Part shown: positions 8,343 through 17,900 of the stretch, piece after piece
Position numbering within the stretch: the stretch's first letter is position 1
Layout: the number at the start of each line of letters is the position of its first letter
NCBI GenBank assembly: GCA_934271725.1
Contig: CAKQSC010000003.1
Location: 1 to 33,500 of the forward strand
DNA from: an uncultured Clostridia bacterium
GTDB lineage: Bacteria; Bacillota; Clostridia; Christensenellales; Borkfalkiaceae
DNA: 33,500 bases
Direction: 5' to 3'
The notes under the pieces: model-generated
What the model was told of the DNA's origin: nothing
Databases searched by the model: none
Seen by the model: only the letters and a program-made list of their open reading frames with translations
Program-made: the position numbers and the translations under genes

Positions 8343-8348
8343 TATAAT
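8343..8348 (+). promoter_or_regulatory. Likely extended -10 element for the GH78 gene
   Basis: TGATATAAT (TG at 8340-8341, TATAAT at 8343-8348) is an extended -10; a second TATAAT lies at 8355-8360. No good -35 box is present for either. A GAGGGA ribosome site at 8378-8383 precedes ATG 8391 by seven bases. Confidence 0.45.
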
Positions 8349-8390
8349 TTTCTATATAATAATACACGCGTATGTACGAGGGATTTTATA

Positions 8391-10025
8391 ATGATTGAAA
8401 CGCACGAAATAACGGAATTTTTACCGCCCGTCGCGGTTATTGCGGAGGATAAAACGGAGAACGTCGCCACGCTTATAAAAAACGCAGTGAAGCAGGTTCC
8501 GTTAAGAAGCGAAACTTTTGCTTCCGTCATGCCGAAAGGGTATATATTGCTCGATTTCGGTAAAGAGATTCCGGGCGGTGTGAAAATACTTACGCAAATA
8601 GTCCGTTCTCCTTTATATTCGGCAAAGATAAGGGTTCGTTTCGGCGAAAGCGCGACGGAGGCGTGTAGCGAACTCGGCGAAAAAAACAGCGGTAATCATC
8701 ACTCTACGAGAGATTTTACCGTAAACGTGCAAAATCTTTCGGAAGTGAGGCTCGGCTCTACGGGTTTCAGGTTTATACGAATAGACAACGTCGACGACTG
8801 TCAAATAGATTTTCTTGCCGTCGAGGCGACGTTCGTTCATTCGGACGCGAAAAGAACGGGCGGTTTTAAATCGGAAGACAACCTTGTCGATAAAATCTGG
8901 AACACCGCCGAAAGGACGATTTTTCTCAATTTGCAAAACGGCGTTATGTGGGACGGAATAAAGCGCGACCGCCTTGTGTGGGCGGGCGACCTCTACGTAG
9001 AGATTTTGTCCGCTTTGTACGTTTACGGCGACGTTGAAAACGTTGCGAACTCTCTCGATATGTGTATCGAAAACGTAAAACGTACGGGCTGGGCGAACTC
9101 CATACCCTCATATTCGCTGTGGTTGGTTCTCGATATAGCGAAATATTACGAGTTTACGGGAGACAAAAAGTATCTTGAAAAATGCTTTGAGTTTATAGAC
9201 GACCTTGTCGGAAAGTTGGATATATGCGTCGGTGAGGACGGGCTTTTCGATCCGATGAAAGCGGGGGCGAACTTAACGACAAGACCGTATTTTATCGATT
9301 GGCCGACGGAAGGAAACGAGGAAAATATATATGCCGTAGAGGCGATTTTGAGATACGCGTTAAAAAAGATAATTTATCTTAAAGGCGTTTCGGGTAAAGA
9401 TACCGCCGTGGCTGAAAAGGTTTTAAAAAGAGCGGAAAAGAGAAAATGCAAAGTTACGGGCAGAAAATCTCTCAACGCGTTGCAGATACTTTTCGGCGGT
9501 GCGACGGACAAAGAGTTCGGCGAAAGCCTTTTAAGAAACGGCGCGGAAGATATTTCCACGTTTATGGCGTATTTCATTCTTTCGGCAATGTTTAAAACGG
9601 GGTACAAAAAAGAATCCGTTTCCGTTATGAAAGAATATTTTTCGGCGATGCTCGATCTCGGCGCAACGACTTTTTTCGAGGATTTCGATATTAAATGGAA
9701 AGACGAATGTTTCCCGCTTTTTACTCTCGGCGAGAAAGGAAAGAAAGATATTCACGGCGATGAAGGGGCGCATTGCTATAAGGGGTTCAGACACAGTTTC
9801 TGCCACGGTTGGGCTAGCGGAGCCGTTCCGTTTATCGCGGAAAACGTGGCGGGCGTAAGAATAGACGAGGCGGGGTGCAGAAAAATAACCGTAAATCCGT
9901 ATACGGACTTCGGCGCGTTTGAATGTACCGTCGCGCTTTTGCAGGGAAAAGCGAAAATAAAGGTTGACGAAAAGGGTTGTAAAATTACCGCGCCGAAAGG
10001 CGTTGTCGTAAAAGGGGGCGATTGA
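8391..10025 (+). CDS. GH78-like alpha-L-rhamnosidase (cytoplasmic, compact form)
   Basis: GH78 enzymes release terminal alpha-L-rhamnose by an inverting mechanism from an (alpha/alpha)6 barrel. The barrel signature is clear: WDGIKRDRLVWAGD (residues 187-200) carries the acidic residues D188, D193 and D200, ATTFFEDF (E430) matches the catalytic base region, and FCHGWASGAVPF (470-481) is the typical late-barrel motif. A beta-sandwich-like N-terminal domain (about 45-150) and a short C-terminal beta domain flank the barrel. At 544 residues it is shorter than most GH78 proteins (roughly 700-1,000) and lacks the extra N-terminal sandwiches. There is no signal peptide, so it should act on imported oligosaccharides. 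The next gene starts one base after the stop, so the two form an operon. Related uncharacterised barrel glycosidases share these motifs, so rhamnose specificity is likely but not certain. Confidence 0.8.
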   Translation: MIETHEITEFLPPVAVIAEDKTENVATLIKNAVKQVPLRSETFASVMPKGYILLDFGKEIPGGVKILTQIVRSPLYSAKIRVRFGESATEACSELGEKNSGNHHSTRDFTVNVQNLSEVRLGSTGFRFIRIDNVDDCQIDFLAVEATFVHSDAKRTGGFKSEDNLVDKIWNTAERTIFLNLQNGVMWDGIKRDRLVWAGDLYVEILSALYVYGDVENVANSLDMCIENVKRTGWANSIPSYSLWLVLDIAKYYEFTGDKKYLEKCFEFIDDLVGKLDICVGEDGLFDPMKAGANLTTRPYFIDWPTEGNEENIYAVEAILRYALKKIIYLKGVSGKDTAVAEKVLKRAEKRKCKVTGRKSLNALQILFGGATDKEFGESLLRNGAEDISTFMAYFILSAMFKTGYKKESVSVMKEYFSAMLDLGATTFFEDFDIKWKDECFPLFTLGEKGKKDIHGDEGAHCYKGFRHSFCHGWASGAVPFIAENVAGVRIDEAGCRKITVNPYTDFGAFECTVALLQGKAKIKVDEKGCKITAPKGVVVKGGD

Positions 10026-10026
10026 A

Positions 10027-11055
10027 ATGATAAACGGCGATTTGTGCCACGAATTGTTGCTTCAAAAAATCACGCCCGAACTTTGTTTTAAAGAAAATTG
10101 CGACCTTACGGAGTATAAAAAACAACTGAAAGAAAAGTTTGTTTCGCTTACGGGACTAGATAAAATACCGCTCAACGCCTGCGAACCGGATTTTAAAATA
10201 GTGAGTAAAGAAGATAGGGGCGAATACGTTATTTACCGTTTCGAGTTTTTCAGCGAAAAGGGAGAACGCGTGCCGTGTTATCTTCTCGTACCGAAAACGG
10301 GCAGAAAAAAATACCCCGTTGCGATAACCCTGCAAGGGCACGTATCGGGATTTCATAATTCGATAGGAATAGCGAAATATAAGGGGGACGAGGACGGACT
10401 CGAAAGACGTTCTATGTCTTTGCAAGCGGTTAAAAACGGCTACGTCGCGCTTGCGATAGAACAACGCGGACTAGGCGAAAGAAAACCGACTCTCGAAAAA
10501 AGAGGCGCGAACGTAAATTGCAGATTCGCGTCGTTCACGGCGATTTCTATGGGAAGAACGCTTATAGGCGAAAGAGTGTGGGACGTATCCCGCGCGATAG
10601 ATATGCTGAACAACTTTCCCGAGTGCGATACGGACAAAATATTCGTAACGGGGCAATCGGGCGGAGGCACAACGGCGTATTACGTGGCGGTTACGGACGA
10701 AAGAATAAAACTTTCCGCGCCGTCGTGCGCTTTTTGCACTTATAAAAAATCCGTTCTCGATATTCTGCATTGCGAGTGCAATCAGATTCCCGGCGGAATA
10801 AATTATTTCGAGATGCAAGACCTTTCCGCGCTTATCGCGCCGAGAAAACTTATAGTGATAGCCGGTAAAAACGACGATATTTTCCCGATAGATGGCGTGA
10901 AAGAGGGGTTTGAAACGGTTAAACGCATTTACGAAAAAAGCGGTGTTCCCGAAAATTGCAGGTTAGAAATCACGCCCGACAATCACTTGTGGCGTACCGA
11001 TATAGTTTGGAAAGCCATAAACGAAGAAACGGCGAAATTCGGTTGGAGAGATTAG
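10027..11055 (+). CDS. Alpha/beta-hydrolase, probable carbohydrate esterase (acetyl-xylan-esterase-like)
   Basis: The 342-residue protein has an alpha/beta-hydrolase fold with a serine nucleophile in GQSGGG (S211), an acid candidate in GKNDDIFP (D283 or D284) and a histidine in TPDNHLW (H320), the expected catalytic order. The N-terminal part (YLLVPK..YPVAITLQGHVSG) is like the large esterase family that includes acetyl xylan esterases. No signal peptide is present, so it acts in the cytoplasm. It is translationally coupled to the GH78 gene (one base between stop and ATG, with AAGGGGG inside the end of that gene). Removing acetyl or similar ester groups from oligosaccharides so that the rhamnosidase can work is the likely job. 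A peptidase-like role for this fold is less likely in this context. Confidence 0.75.
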   Translation: MINGDLCHELLLQKITPELCFKENCDLTEYKKQLKEKFVSLTGLDKIPLNACEPDFKIVSKEDRGEYVIYRFEFFSEKGERVPCYLLVPKTGRKKYPVAITLQGHVSGFHNSIGIAKYKGDEDGLERRSMSLQAVKNGYVALAIEQRGLGERKPTLEKRGANVNCRFASFTAISMGRTLIGERVWDVSRAIDMLNNFPECDTDKIFVTGQSGGGTTAYYVAVTDERIKLSAPSCAFCTYKKSVLDILHCECNQIPGGINYFEMQDLSALIAPRKLIVIAGKNDDIFPIDGVKEGFETVKRIYEKSGVPENCRLEITPDNHLWRTDIVWKAINEETAKFGWRD

Positions 11056-11069
11056 CGTTCTTTGTAGCG

Positions 11070-11100
11070 AAAATAAAAGGGGCAGGCAGAAGCCCGTCCC
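11070..11100 (-). terminator. Terminator of the araC-family gene
   Basis: Stem 11079-11087 with 11092-11100 (nine positions, one G-U and one A-C mismatch), loop of four. On the minus strand it is followed by TTTTATTTT (11078-11070). It may also stop transcription from the convergent esterase operon. Confidence 0.65.
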
Positions 11101-11123
11101 GTAAAAACTAATATTTTGTCGTA

Positions 11124-11954
11124 TCATACGTTTTCCGTTTTCTTGCGATAGTCGGACGGGGTTTGTCCGTAAGCGTATTTAAACTCTTTTGAAAAGTAGG
11201 CAAAGGACGCAAACCCGCACATTGCCGATATTTGCGAAACGGAATAATTGGACTCGGTAAGCAAGGCTTGCGCTTTTTGAAGTTTAACCTGTTTTACGTA
11301 GCCTATCGGCGAAAGACCGAGTTCCTTTTTAAAAAGCCGTTCGAGATTGCGTTGAGATATGTTGAATCGCAAACACAACTCGTCAACGGAAGAGATTTTT
11401 GAAAAATTAAGGTCGATATAGTTTATGCAACTTTGCACCGTCGACGAAAAGTTTAACGTATTTTCCGATACGGAAAGAGAAGATTTGTTTTTTACGATAT
11501 GCGAAATGCCGAAGAACACGGAAGAGAAAAGCGAAATAACGTAATCCTCGTCGTAAGAGGGCGTGCGGTACTCTTCTATCGCGGTTTCTAAAAGAAAGAG
11601 AAAAGTTTTATAATCTTTTGAACTTATTTCAAGCGACTTTATGGGTATTTTGTGTTCGTCGAGAACCTCGAAATCGCGCAGACGCATAACGAAATATTTA
11701 AGTTTGTTTTTAGAAAGTTCCGTGTGGTCGGTGTTGGGGTTGATAAAGTAAACCGTGTTCGGCTTGATTTCTATTTCCGTGTCGCGGTAAACTATCGAAC
11801 CTTCGCCCGATTTGACGAAAATTATTTCCGTCGCGTGCTTGTGAGAGTGTATGAGAGACGGCTCGTTTTCAAACTCCGTATAAGAAACGGTTTGTATTTT
11901 GTTGTTGGATGTCCGCTTTGCGTAATCGCCGGGCAACGTGTATTTGTAAAGCAT
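11124..11954 (-). CDS. AraC-family transcriptional regulator with N-terminal cupin domain
   Basis: The 276-residue protein begins with a cupin-type ligand-binding domain (about 20-100; SLIHSHKHATEIIFVKSGEGSIVY is the usual histidine-bearing strand pair). It ends with a double helix-turn-helix AraC domain (about 175-272; ISQRNLERLFKKELGLSPIGYV then SQISAMCGFASFAYFSKEFK and GQTPSDYRK). Such proteins sense a small sugar and activate catabolic genes. It is divergent from the GH2 gene with only 47 bp between the two start codons, so it very likely controls the downstream locus, and possibly the GH78 operon on its other side. The -10 box lies six bases from the ATG, so the mRNA may be leaderless. 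No defect is visible. Confidence 0.92.
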   Translation of the reverse strand: MLYKYTLPGDYAKRTSNNKIQTVSYTEFENEPSLIHSHKHATEIIFVKSGEGSIVYRDTEIEIKPNTVYFINPNTDHTELSKNKLKYFVMRLRDFEVLDEHKIPIKSLEISSKDYKTFLFLLETAIEEYRTPSYDEDYVISLFSSVFFGISHIVKNKSSLSVSENTLNFSSTVQSCINYIDLNFSKISSVDELCLRFNISQRNLERLFKKELGLSPIGYVKQVKLQKAQALLTESNYSVSQISAMCGFASFAYFSKEFKYAYGQTPSDYRKKTENV

Positions 11955-11960
11955 AACGAT

Positions 11961-11989
11961 ATTATACTCTAAATATTTATTTTTTGCAA
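11961..11989 (-). promoter_or_regulatory. Promoter of the araC-family gene in the 47-bp divergent region
   Basis: On the minus strand, TTGCAA (11989-11984), a 17-bp spacer and TATAAT (11966-11961). The start point would fall at or next to the A of the start codon (11954). On the plus strand the AGGA ribosome site of the GH2 gene (11991-11994) abuts this -35 box. Confidence 0.7.
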
Positions 11990-12001
11990 TAGGATTATTT
12001 A

Positions 12002-14836
12002 ATGAAGACTGATTTTTACGATTTTTTCAAAATTGACGGCGGATATAAGTTCGATAACGGCGATTTTTCGGCGGGTAACGGCGAATGTCTTTCGGGGGAA
12101 GAACGCATAGATTTTCTTAAAAACTATTCGGCTTTTCTCGACAAGAAAAACGTTACGGAAGAGAAATCCGAAAAAGCCGTTTCCGAAGAGGAAGTAGCGC
12201 GACTTACCGAAGCCGTGAGTTATAAAATAAGCCGTAAAATAAGAAAAAGAATAAGTTTCGACGAAATGACGGCGCAAACTTACCTTAAAGAAGAAGATTT
12301 CGTCGGCTGGCGATTTTACGAAACCGTTTCGGAAAAAGACGGGGTTCTCACCTTTTCGGACAAGGTTATTCCCCCCGTTCCGTGCGCTAAATACGAGTTT
12401 AAGGCAAAAGAGGTAAAAACCTTTGCGTTTTCGTTTACTTTGCCCGAAGAATATCTCGACGAAGAAAAAATCAAAAACGGCACGACGCCTATCACTACGG
12501 ATACGGGCAGAATAATAGAATTGAGAAAAGGCGTCGACGAAATAATAAAGTTGCAGATTTACCGCAACGGCGAAATACACGCGAGGGTTGGTATTCCCGA
12601 TCCGTATCACCATAAAAACTTTAAACTCGGCAACTTTATACCTGGCGAAGAAAACAGAGTCGAAATAGATATTTCGGGAGATTTTTATAAAGTTACGTTC
12701 AACGGGCAAGACGCGGGAGAGTACGAACTTACGAACAAAGAAACGCCCGACACGGTTTTTATTTCGGGCGGTATGCACCCCGTTTGCAAGTGGTGTTTCA
12801 AACCCGAAAAATTAGAAGCGGACGGCAGAACGGTAACGAACTTTTTTCAGCCCGTAGAAACGCAGAAAGCCGAAAAAACGGAAAAGACGCTTGTAAAAAT
12901 GCCGTATAAAATCGGCGGTGAGAAGAATAAAGATAAAGTAATAGAACTTACGTCGAAGTTTAATTACGACGGCGGTAAAGCGGTTGTCCGCATAGGTTCG
13001 CTCGATCCCTCGGGCGAGGTATGGTTAAACGACTCGTTCGCCTTTAAAACGGAAGGGTTCACGGCGACCGAAAAAGATATTACCGACCTTTTGAATAAGG
13101 GCGAAAACGAAATAAAAGTAACGGTTATGCCACGCGCGCCCGAAGTGAATTATTCGTGGCACAGAAACAAAGATCCGTATACGGCATGGCTCGCAAGAGA
13201 CGTTTACGTTGATATTTTAAACGAAACTCACGTTAAAGATTTGGTCGTTAAAACGACGAAAATCGAGGGCGATAAAATAAAAGCGAAAATATCTTTTAAA
13301 GTAAACGGCTTTATAAAAGGGCTCGGCGCGAGGATTTATCTTGCCAAATCGCCGTACGGCGAAGAAAAACCCGTTTACTCGGGCGTGATAGAAAAGGAAA
13401 ACTTTGAAAAAGAACTTTCGCTCGACGCTATGGCGTGGTCGCCCGACAGCCCCTCGCTTTACACGGTGCGCGCGGAGATTTTAAAAGAGGGCGAACCCGT
13501 AGACGACGAGATAACGGAAACTGGTTTCAGAACAATAGATCAAAAGAAGGGCGAAATACACCTGAACGGAAAACGCGTTTTGCTTAACGGCGCGCTGTGG
13601 ATGCAATTTTTACCGCCTTACGAAAATATAGTGTTAAGCCATACCTGCCCGACTACGGAAGAAATAGTTTGGCAGACGGTTATGACGAAAGGCATTAACG
13701 GAAACATTGCGAGATTTCATATTCTCGGTTACGGCAACAACGATCCGAGATACGCCGAAGTATGCGACAGATTAGGACTTATGAATATCTGGACGACGAG
13801 GCTTATAGATTCCGCCGAAACTACGGACGTAAAAAAGGGTTGGCAAGCGAAAGATGCTTACGCCGGGATGATGAAAGAAGTTATCAACCGCCCGAGTATA
13901 ATAATGTGGGAGGGGAGCAACGAGTTTCATTCGACAAGGCGCGTTCTCGATAAAATGTTCGACGAATACGTTACCGCCGTTAAACGGACGGACGACACGA
14001 GGTTGATTTGCCCTTGCTCGCACCTCTATTACGGCGGTGGGCTATACGGCGACAAAGGGTTCTATTATCAGGACGACGGAAAGGCGGATCAGGACTTTTC
14101 CCCTTGTGAGAGTTCTTTCGGGTGGAAAGACGAAAACGTTGTAAGAAGCGCGCATAACTACGAGATACTTTTAGGTTACGGTAACCGGTGGGACGTTTTC
14201 CGTAAACAGGGCTGGAAATCTCAACCGGCACTTTTAAAAAGCAAAAAACACGCGTATATAATTTCCGAATTCGCGATAGTCGGCAGGAATGACGACCGCA
14301 CGGAAGAATGTAAAACGTACGTAAAGAACGATTCTTACGAACTCGCGGACGAAAAACGGGCTTTCGGGGAAGATTACGATAAGTTGGATTTTAAGTTAAG
14401 TCAGGCGTATCAGGCGCTTTGCGCGTATAACGCGGTTAAATATATGCGCTGTCTCGGCGCGGACGGGCTTATGTGGTGTTGCCTTACGGGCGGTGCCAAC
14501 GACGCAAGTTACATAAAACCGCCGATAGACTTTTACGGGTATAAAAAACAAGCCTTTTACGCTTTGAAAGAGGGGTTTCAAAAAACCGTGTGTTTCGATA
14601 AAAAGGTAGACGTGGTTTATAGAAACAACCGCTTGTTCGAGCCCGTGCTCGACGGCGCCGAAAAAGGCGGAACGTACGAGATAGAAATAAGCGTAAAGAG
14701 TGCCGACGGCGAAGAAGTTCTTAAAAAAAGAGAAAGGGTTACGGCTACGGAGTTTACCGTTCGTCTGAAACCGTTTGAAGCGGAACTTAAAGACGGATAT
14801 TATTCCGCCGAATATACGGTTACGAAAAAAGATTGA
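12002..14836 (+). CDS. GH2 family glycoside hydrolase with N-terminal lectin-like extension
   Basis: The 944-residue protein carries the GH2 core: a sugar-binding jelly roll (about 300-425, GEVWLNDSFAFKTEGF and WLARDVYVDIL), an immunoglobulin-like domain (about 425-515, ending ETGFRTI) and a TIM barrel. The acid/base is E641 in MWEGSNEFH and the nucleophile is probably E756 in IISEFAIVG. The WEGSNE and SEF signatures are closer to beta-mannosidase-like and unassigned GH2 branches than to LacZ or UidA. It hydrolyses a beta-glycosidic bond with retention; the sugar cannot be read from sequence. Before the GH2 core lie about 95 highly charged residues and a beta-rich domain (about 96-285) that resembles a laminin-G/concanavalin-type fold. 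There is no signal peptide, so the enzyme is cytoplasmic. AGGA seven bases before ATG 12002 supports the start. Confidence 0.85.
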   Translation: MKTDFYDFFKIDGGYKFDNGDFSAGNGECLSGEERIDFLKNYSAFLDKKNVTEEKSEKAVSEEEVARLTEAVSYKISRKIRKRISFDEMTAQTYLKEEDFVGWRFYETVSEKDGVLTFSDKVIPPVPCAKYEFKAKEVKTFAFSFTLPEEYLDEEKIKNGTTPITTDTGRIIELRKGVDEIIKLQIYRNGEIHARVGIPDPYHHKNFKLGNFIPGEENRVEIDISGDFYKVTFNGQDAGEYELTNKETPDTVFISGGMHPVCKWCFKPEKLEADGRTVTNFFQPVETQKAEKTEKTLVKMPYKIGGEKNKDKVIELTSKFNYDGGKAVVRIGSLDPSGEVWLNDSFAFKTEGFTATEKDITDLLNKGENEIKVTVMPRAPEVNYSWHRNKDPYTAWLARDVYVDILNETHVKDLVVKTTKIEGDKIKAKISFKVNGFIKGLGARIYLAKSPYGEEKPVYSGVIEKENFEKELSLDAMAWSPDSPSLYTVRAEILKEGEPVDDEITETGFRTIDQKKGEIHLNGKRVLLNGALWMQFLPPYENIVLSHTCPTTEEIVWQTVMTKGINGNIARFHILGYGNNDPRYAEVCDRLGLMNIWTTRLIDSAETTDVKKGWQAKDAYAGMMKEVINRPSIIMWEGSNEFHSTRRVLDKMFDEYVTAVKRTDDTRLICPCSHLYYGGGLYGDKGFYYQDDGKADQDFSPCESSFGWKDENVVRSAHNYEILLGYGNRWDVFRKQGWKSQPALLKSKKHAYIISEFAIVGRNDDRTEECKTYVKNDSYELADEKRAFGEDYDKLDFKLSQAYQALCAYNAVKYMRCLGADGLMWCCLTGGANDASYIKPPIDFYGYKKQAFYALKEGFQKTVCFDKKVDVVYRNNRLFEPVLDGAEKGGTYEIEISVKSADGEEVLKKRERVTATEFTVRLKPFEAELKDGYYSAEYTVTKKD

Positions 14837-14865
14837 CGCAAAAAACTAAAAAAGAGTTTGCGAAA

Positions 14866-14941
14866 AAGAGGGGTACCCCTCTTTCGGCTGTGCCGAAAGA
14901 AACCTTTAATAAATAAGGTAATTTACTCGCGCAAGCGCGAG
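14866..14941 (+). other. Cluster of hairpins between the GH2 and surface-protein genes
   Basis: An 18-bp perfect palindrome (14866-14883) overlaps by three bases a second hairpin (14881-14888 with 14892-14899, loop TGT), so the two cannot form fully together. A weak 5-bp stem (14902-14906 with 14915-14919) and a 7-bp stem (14926-14932 with 14935-14941) follow. None has a following T-tract. The last ends 18 nt before the GGAGG site of the next gene. They could be intercistronic processing or stability elements. Confidence 0.6.
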
Positions 14942-14969
14942 CAAAAATATGATGTCTTGGAGGACAAAG

Positions 14970-17900
14970 ATGAAAAAAAGAATCACTTTATTATCTGTTT
15001 TTATCTGTCTGTTCATGCTTTGCACGGCAATGTTTGCCGTAACTACGGCAAAAGCAAACGCAGACGGAGAAACTTATACGGTTACGTTTGAAACGCCTAT
15101 GGCGAACGATTACGACATAGCGTCTTCTGCGGATACGTGGGTTGCACCTGCTTCCGATTATAAAATGCCCGTGTTAAACGACGAGGGTGGCATTACTCTC
15201 ACGAGAGACGCGTCGGCAAGCGGTACGATAAACTACGCGATGAATGTCGGCAAATACACCGTTACGAAAGATAAAACGTACGTTGCGGTGATAAGCGTAA
15301 AAACGGATAGCAGAATACGTTTTGTTTTAAGCAGTATGAAGCCGAACTGGGCATGGAAAGTTATGCCCGATAATAACTATGAAAACGCCGATTACGTGGA
15401 TTACAGATCGGAGTTTACGGCAACCGCAGGCGGTGCCTTGGAGTTTATTTTTCAGGTTCTCGGCGGAAGCGGTAATATTTACGTTAAAAACTTTAAAGTT
15501 TACGAAAAGAACAACGTAACGGTAAACGTCGGAACCGCTATCGGTACGCTTCCCGAGATTCCCGTAAAAACAGGCTATAAGGGCAGTTGGACTATCGACG
15601 GCGTAGCAATCGATAAAGACACCGTTTACGATTACGGCGCGGACAAAACGGCGGTCGTAACTTATAAGAAAGTCAATATGCTTACTTTCTTGCCCGAAAA
15701 CTATTATTACGATATGGCAAAAGACCTTTCGTGCTGGACGGACTATCAGATGCCTGTTCTTCAAGATGACGGTTCCGCACTTCTTAACCGTCCCGAGGGA
15801 ATGGCGAGTGGTACGGCGTATAATTATCTTGCGGGTAGCAACAAACTTCCCATACAGAAAGATAAAAAATATATTTTAACTTTCGATATGAAATGCGACA
15901 ACATTCACATGAATATCGCAACCAATTCGCCCGGATGGAAAACGCTCGGCGCCGCTTGGTTTAATCATCCTGATTTTGTACATTACGAATACGAATATAC
16001 GGCGCCCAAAAACGGCAACGCTACGATAATTTTCCAAACGGACGCGGGTAGCGGAAACGTCTATTTAAAGAACTTCAAGTTCTATGAAAAGATTGAAAAA
16101 CAATTCGACGGAGAAACGGCTATCGGCGAACTTCCCGAAATTACGGTAAAAACGGGTTACGTAAGTTACTGGGCTGTCGACGGAGAAAAGATAACTGCCG
16201 ACACCGTTTATAATTACGGCACGGACAAAACGGCAACCGTAGTAAGAAAGAGAATAAACAACGTTGATTTCGTAGACAACGTATACGATCACGATCTTGC
16301 TTCTTCTTTGGAATACTGGACGAGATATAACAAACCCGTACTTAACGACGACGGCGGTGTTACTCTTACTAGAAGCGACGATGAAACGGTTGCTCAATTA
16401 AACTATGCCGTGCTTGCAAACTATAAAGTAACGGCAGGCAAAACGTATCTCATAAAGTTTGCGGTAAAGGGTAACGGCAGATTCGCATTTGCGGTAGAAA
16501 CACCGGAATGGGTAAGTTTTGCCGATATAGTTTACAGAACTCCCGACGCTTACGTAGAAGTGGCGTACGAATATACCGCTAAGAGATCGGAATCGTTGAG
16601 TTTCATATTCCAATTTATGGCAGGCGATACGAACAGCGCGAACGTAAGCGTTAAAGATTTCAGATTCTACGAGAAAGTCGCGGACGGCAAGACGGTTGCA
16701 GAGGGCGAAAAGTTTGGCGAACTTGCGACTCTTACGGAAAACGTAGGACATTTTTACAGGCTCGGCTGGACGATAGACGGCGTTGAAGTTACGGCGGACA
16801 CCGTTTGCGATTTTGCGCACGACGCGGTTATAGTTAAAAAGACGTTTAATGCGGAAGGACATACGGCAACCAAAGTAGACGCGGTCGCACCCGATTGCGA
16901 AAACGACGGCGTTAAGGAATATTACGATTGTAGTTGCGGAAAGCATTTTGCGGACGCGGAAGGCAAAACGGAAATAACCGATCTCGACGCCTGGAAAGCG
17001 GGCGACGGCAAGCTCGACGCGCTTGGACACAGCGCGGTCGAAGCGTGGACGAACGACGAAACCAACCACTGGCACGAATGTGCAAACGGTTGCGGTGAAC
17101 GCATTGACGAAACGGCTCACACCTACAACGACGGCGTAGTTACCACTGAACCCACCTGCACTGCAAAGGGCGTTAAGACCTTTACCTGCACGGTATGCGG
17201 ACATACGAAAACGGAAGACGTGAACGCGAAAGGACACAGCGCGGTCGAAGCGTGGACGAAAGACGGAACCAACCATTGGCACGAATGTGCAAACGGTTGC
17301 GGTGAACACCTCGATGAAACGGCGCATACTTATGACGACGGCGTAGTTACCGCTGAACCCACCTGCACTGCAAAGGGCGTTAAGACCTTTACCTGCATGG
17401 TATGCGGACATACGAAAACGGAAGACGTGAACGCGAAAGGACACAGCGCGGTCGAAGCGTGGACGAACGACGAAACCAACCACTGGCACGAATGTGCAAA
17501 CGGTTGCGGTGAACACATTGACGAAACGGCTCACACCTACGACGACGGCGAAGTTACCACCGAACCCACCTGCACTGCAAAGGGCGTCAAGACCTTTACC
17601 TGCACGGTATGCGGACACACGAGAACGGAAGACGTAGATAAAGTTGCGCATACACCCTCGACGGAATGGTCGAAAGACGGAACCAACCACTGGCACGTTT
17701 GCGACGTCTGCGGTGAAAAACTCGGCGAAACGGCTCATACCTACGACGACGGCGTAGTTACCACCGAACCCACTTGCACGGAAGACGGCGAAAAGACGTA
17801 TACCTGCACGGAATGCGGACACACCAAAACGGAAACGGTTGAAAAGACGGGACACGTTGACGGCGACGACGACGGAGTTTGCGACGTTTGCGGTGAAAAG

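Noticed and set aside
8163..8390. CIRCE or CtsR heat-shock operator upstream of clpB
   Set aside because: No TTAGCACTC/GAGTGCTAA or GGTCAAA repeat is visible in the region.
17025..17849. Regularly spaced repeats considered as a CRISPR-like array
   Set aside because: Units are 207 bp, contiguous, in frame and coding, with no spacers and no cas genes.
16398..17855. 485-codon open frame on the minus strand opposite the surface-protein repeats
   Set aside because: It is a shadow of the repeat-coding strand: no ribosome site, low-complexity repeated product, and the plus-strand frame has signal peptide, repeats and anchor.
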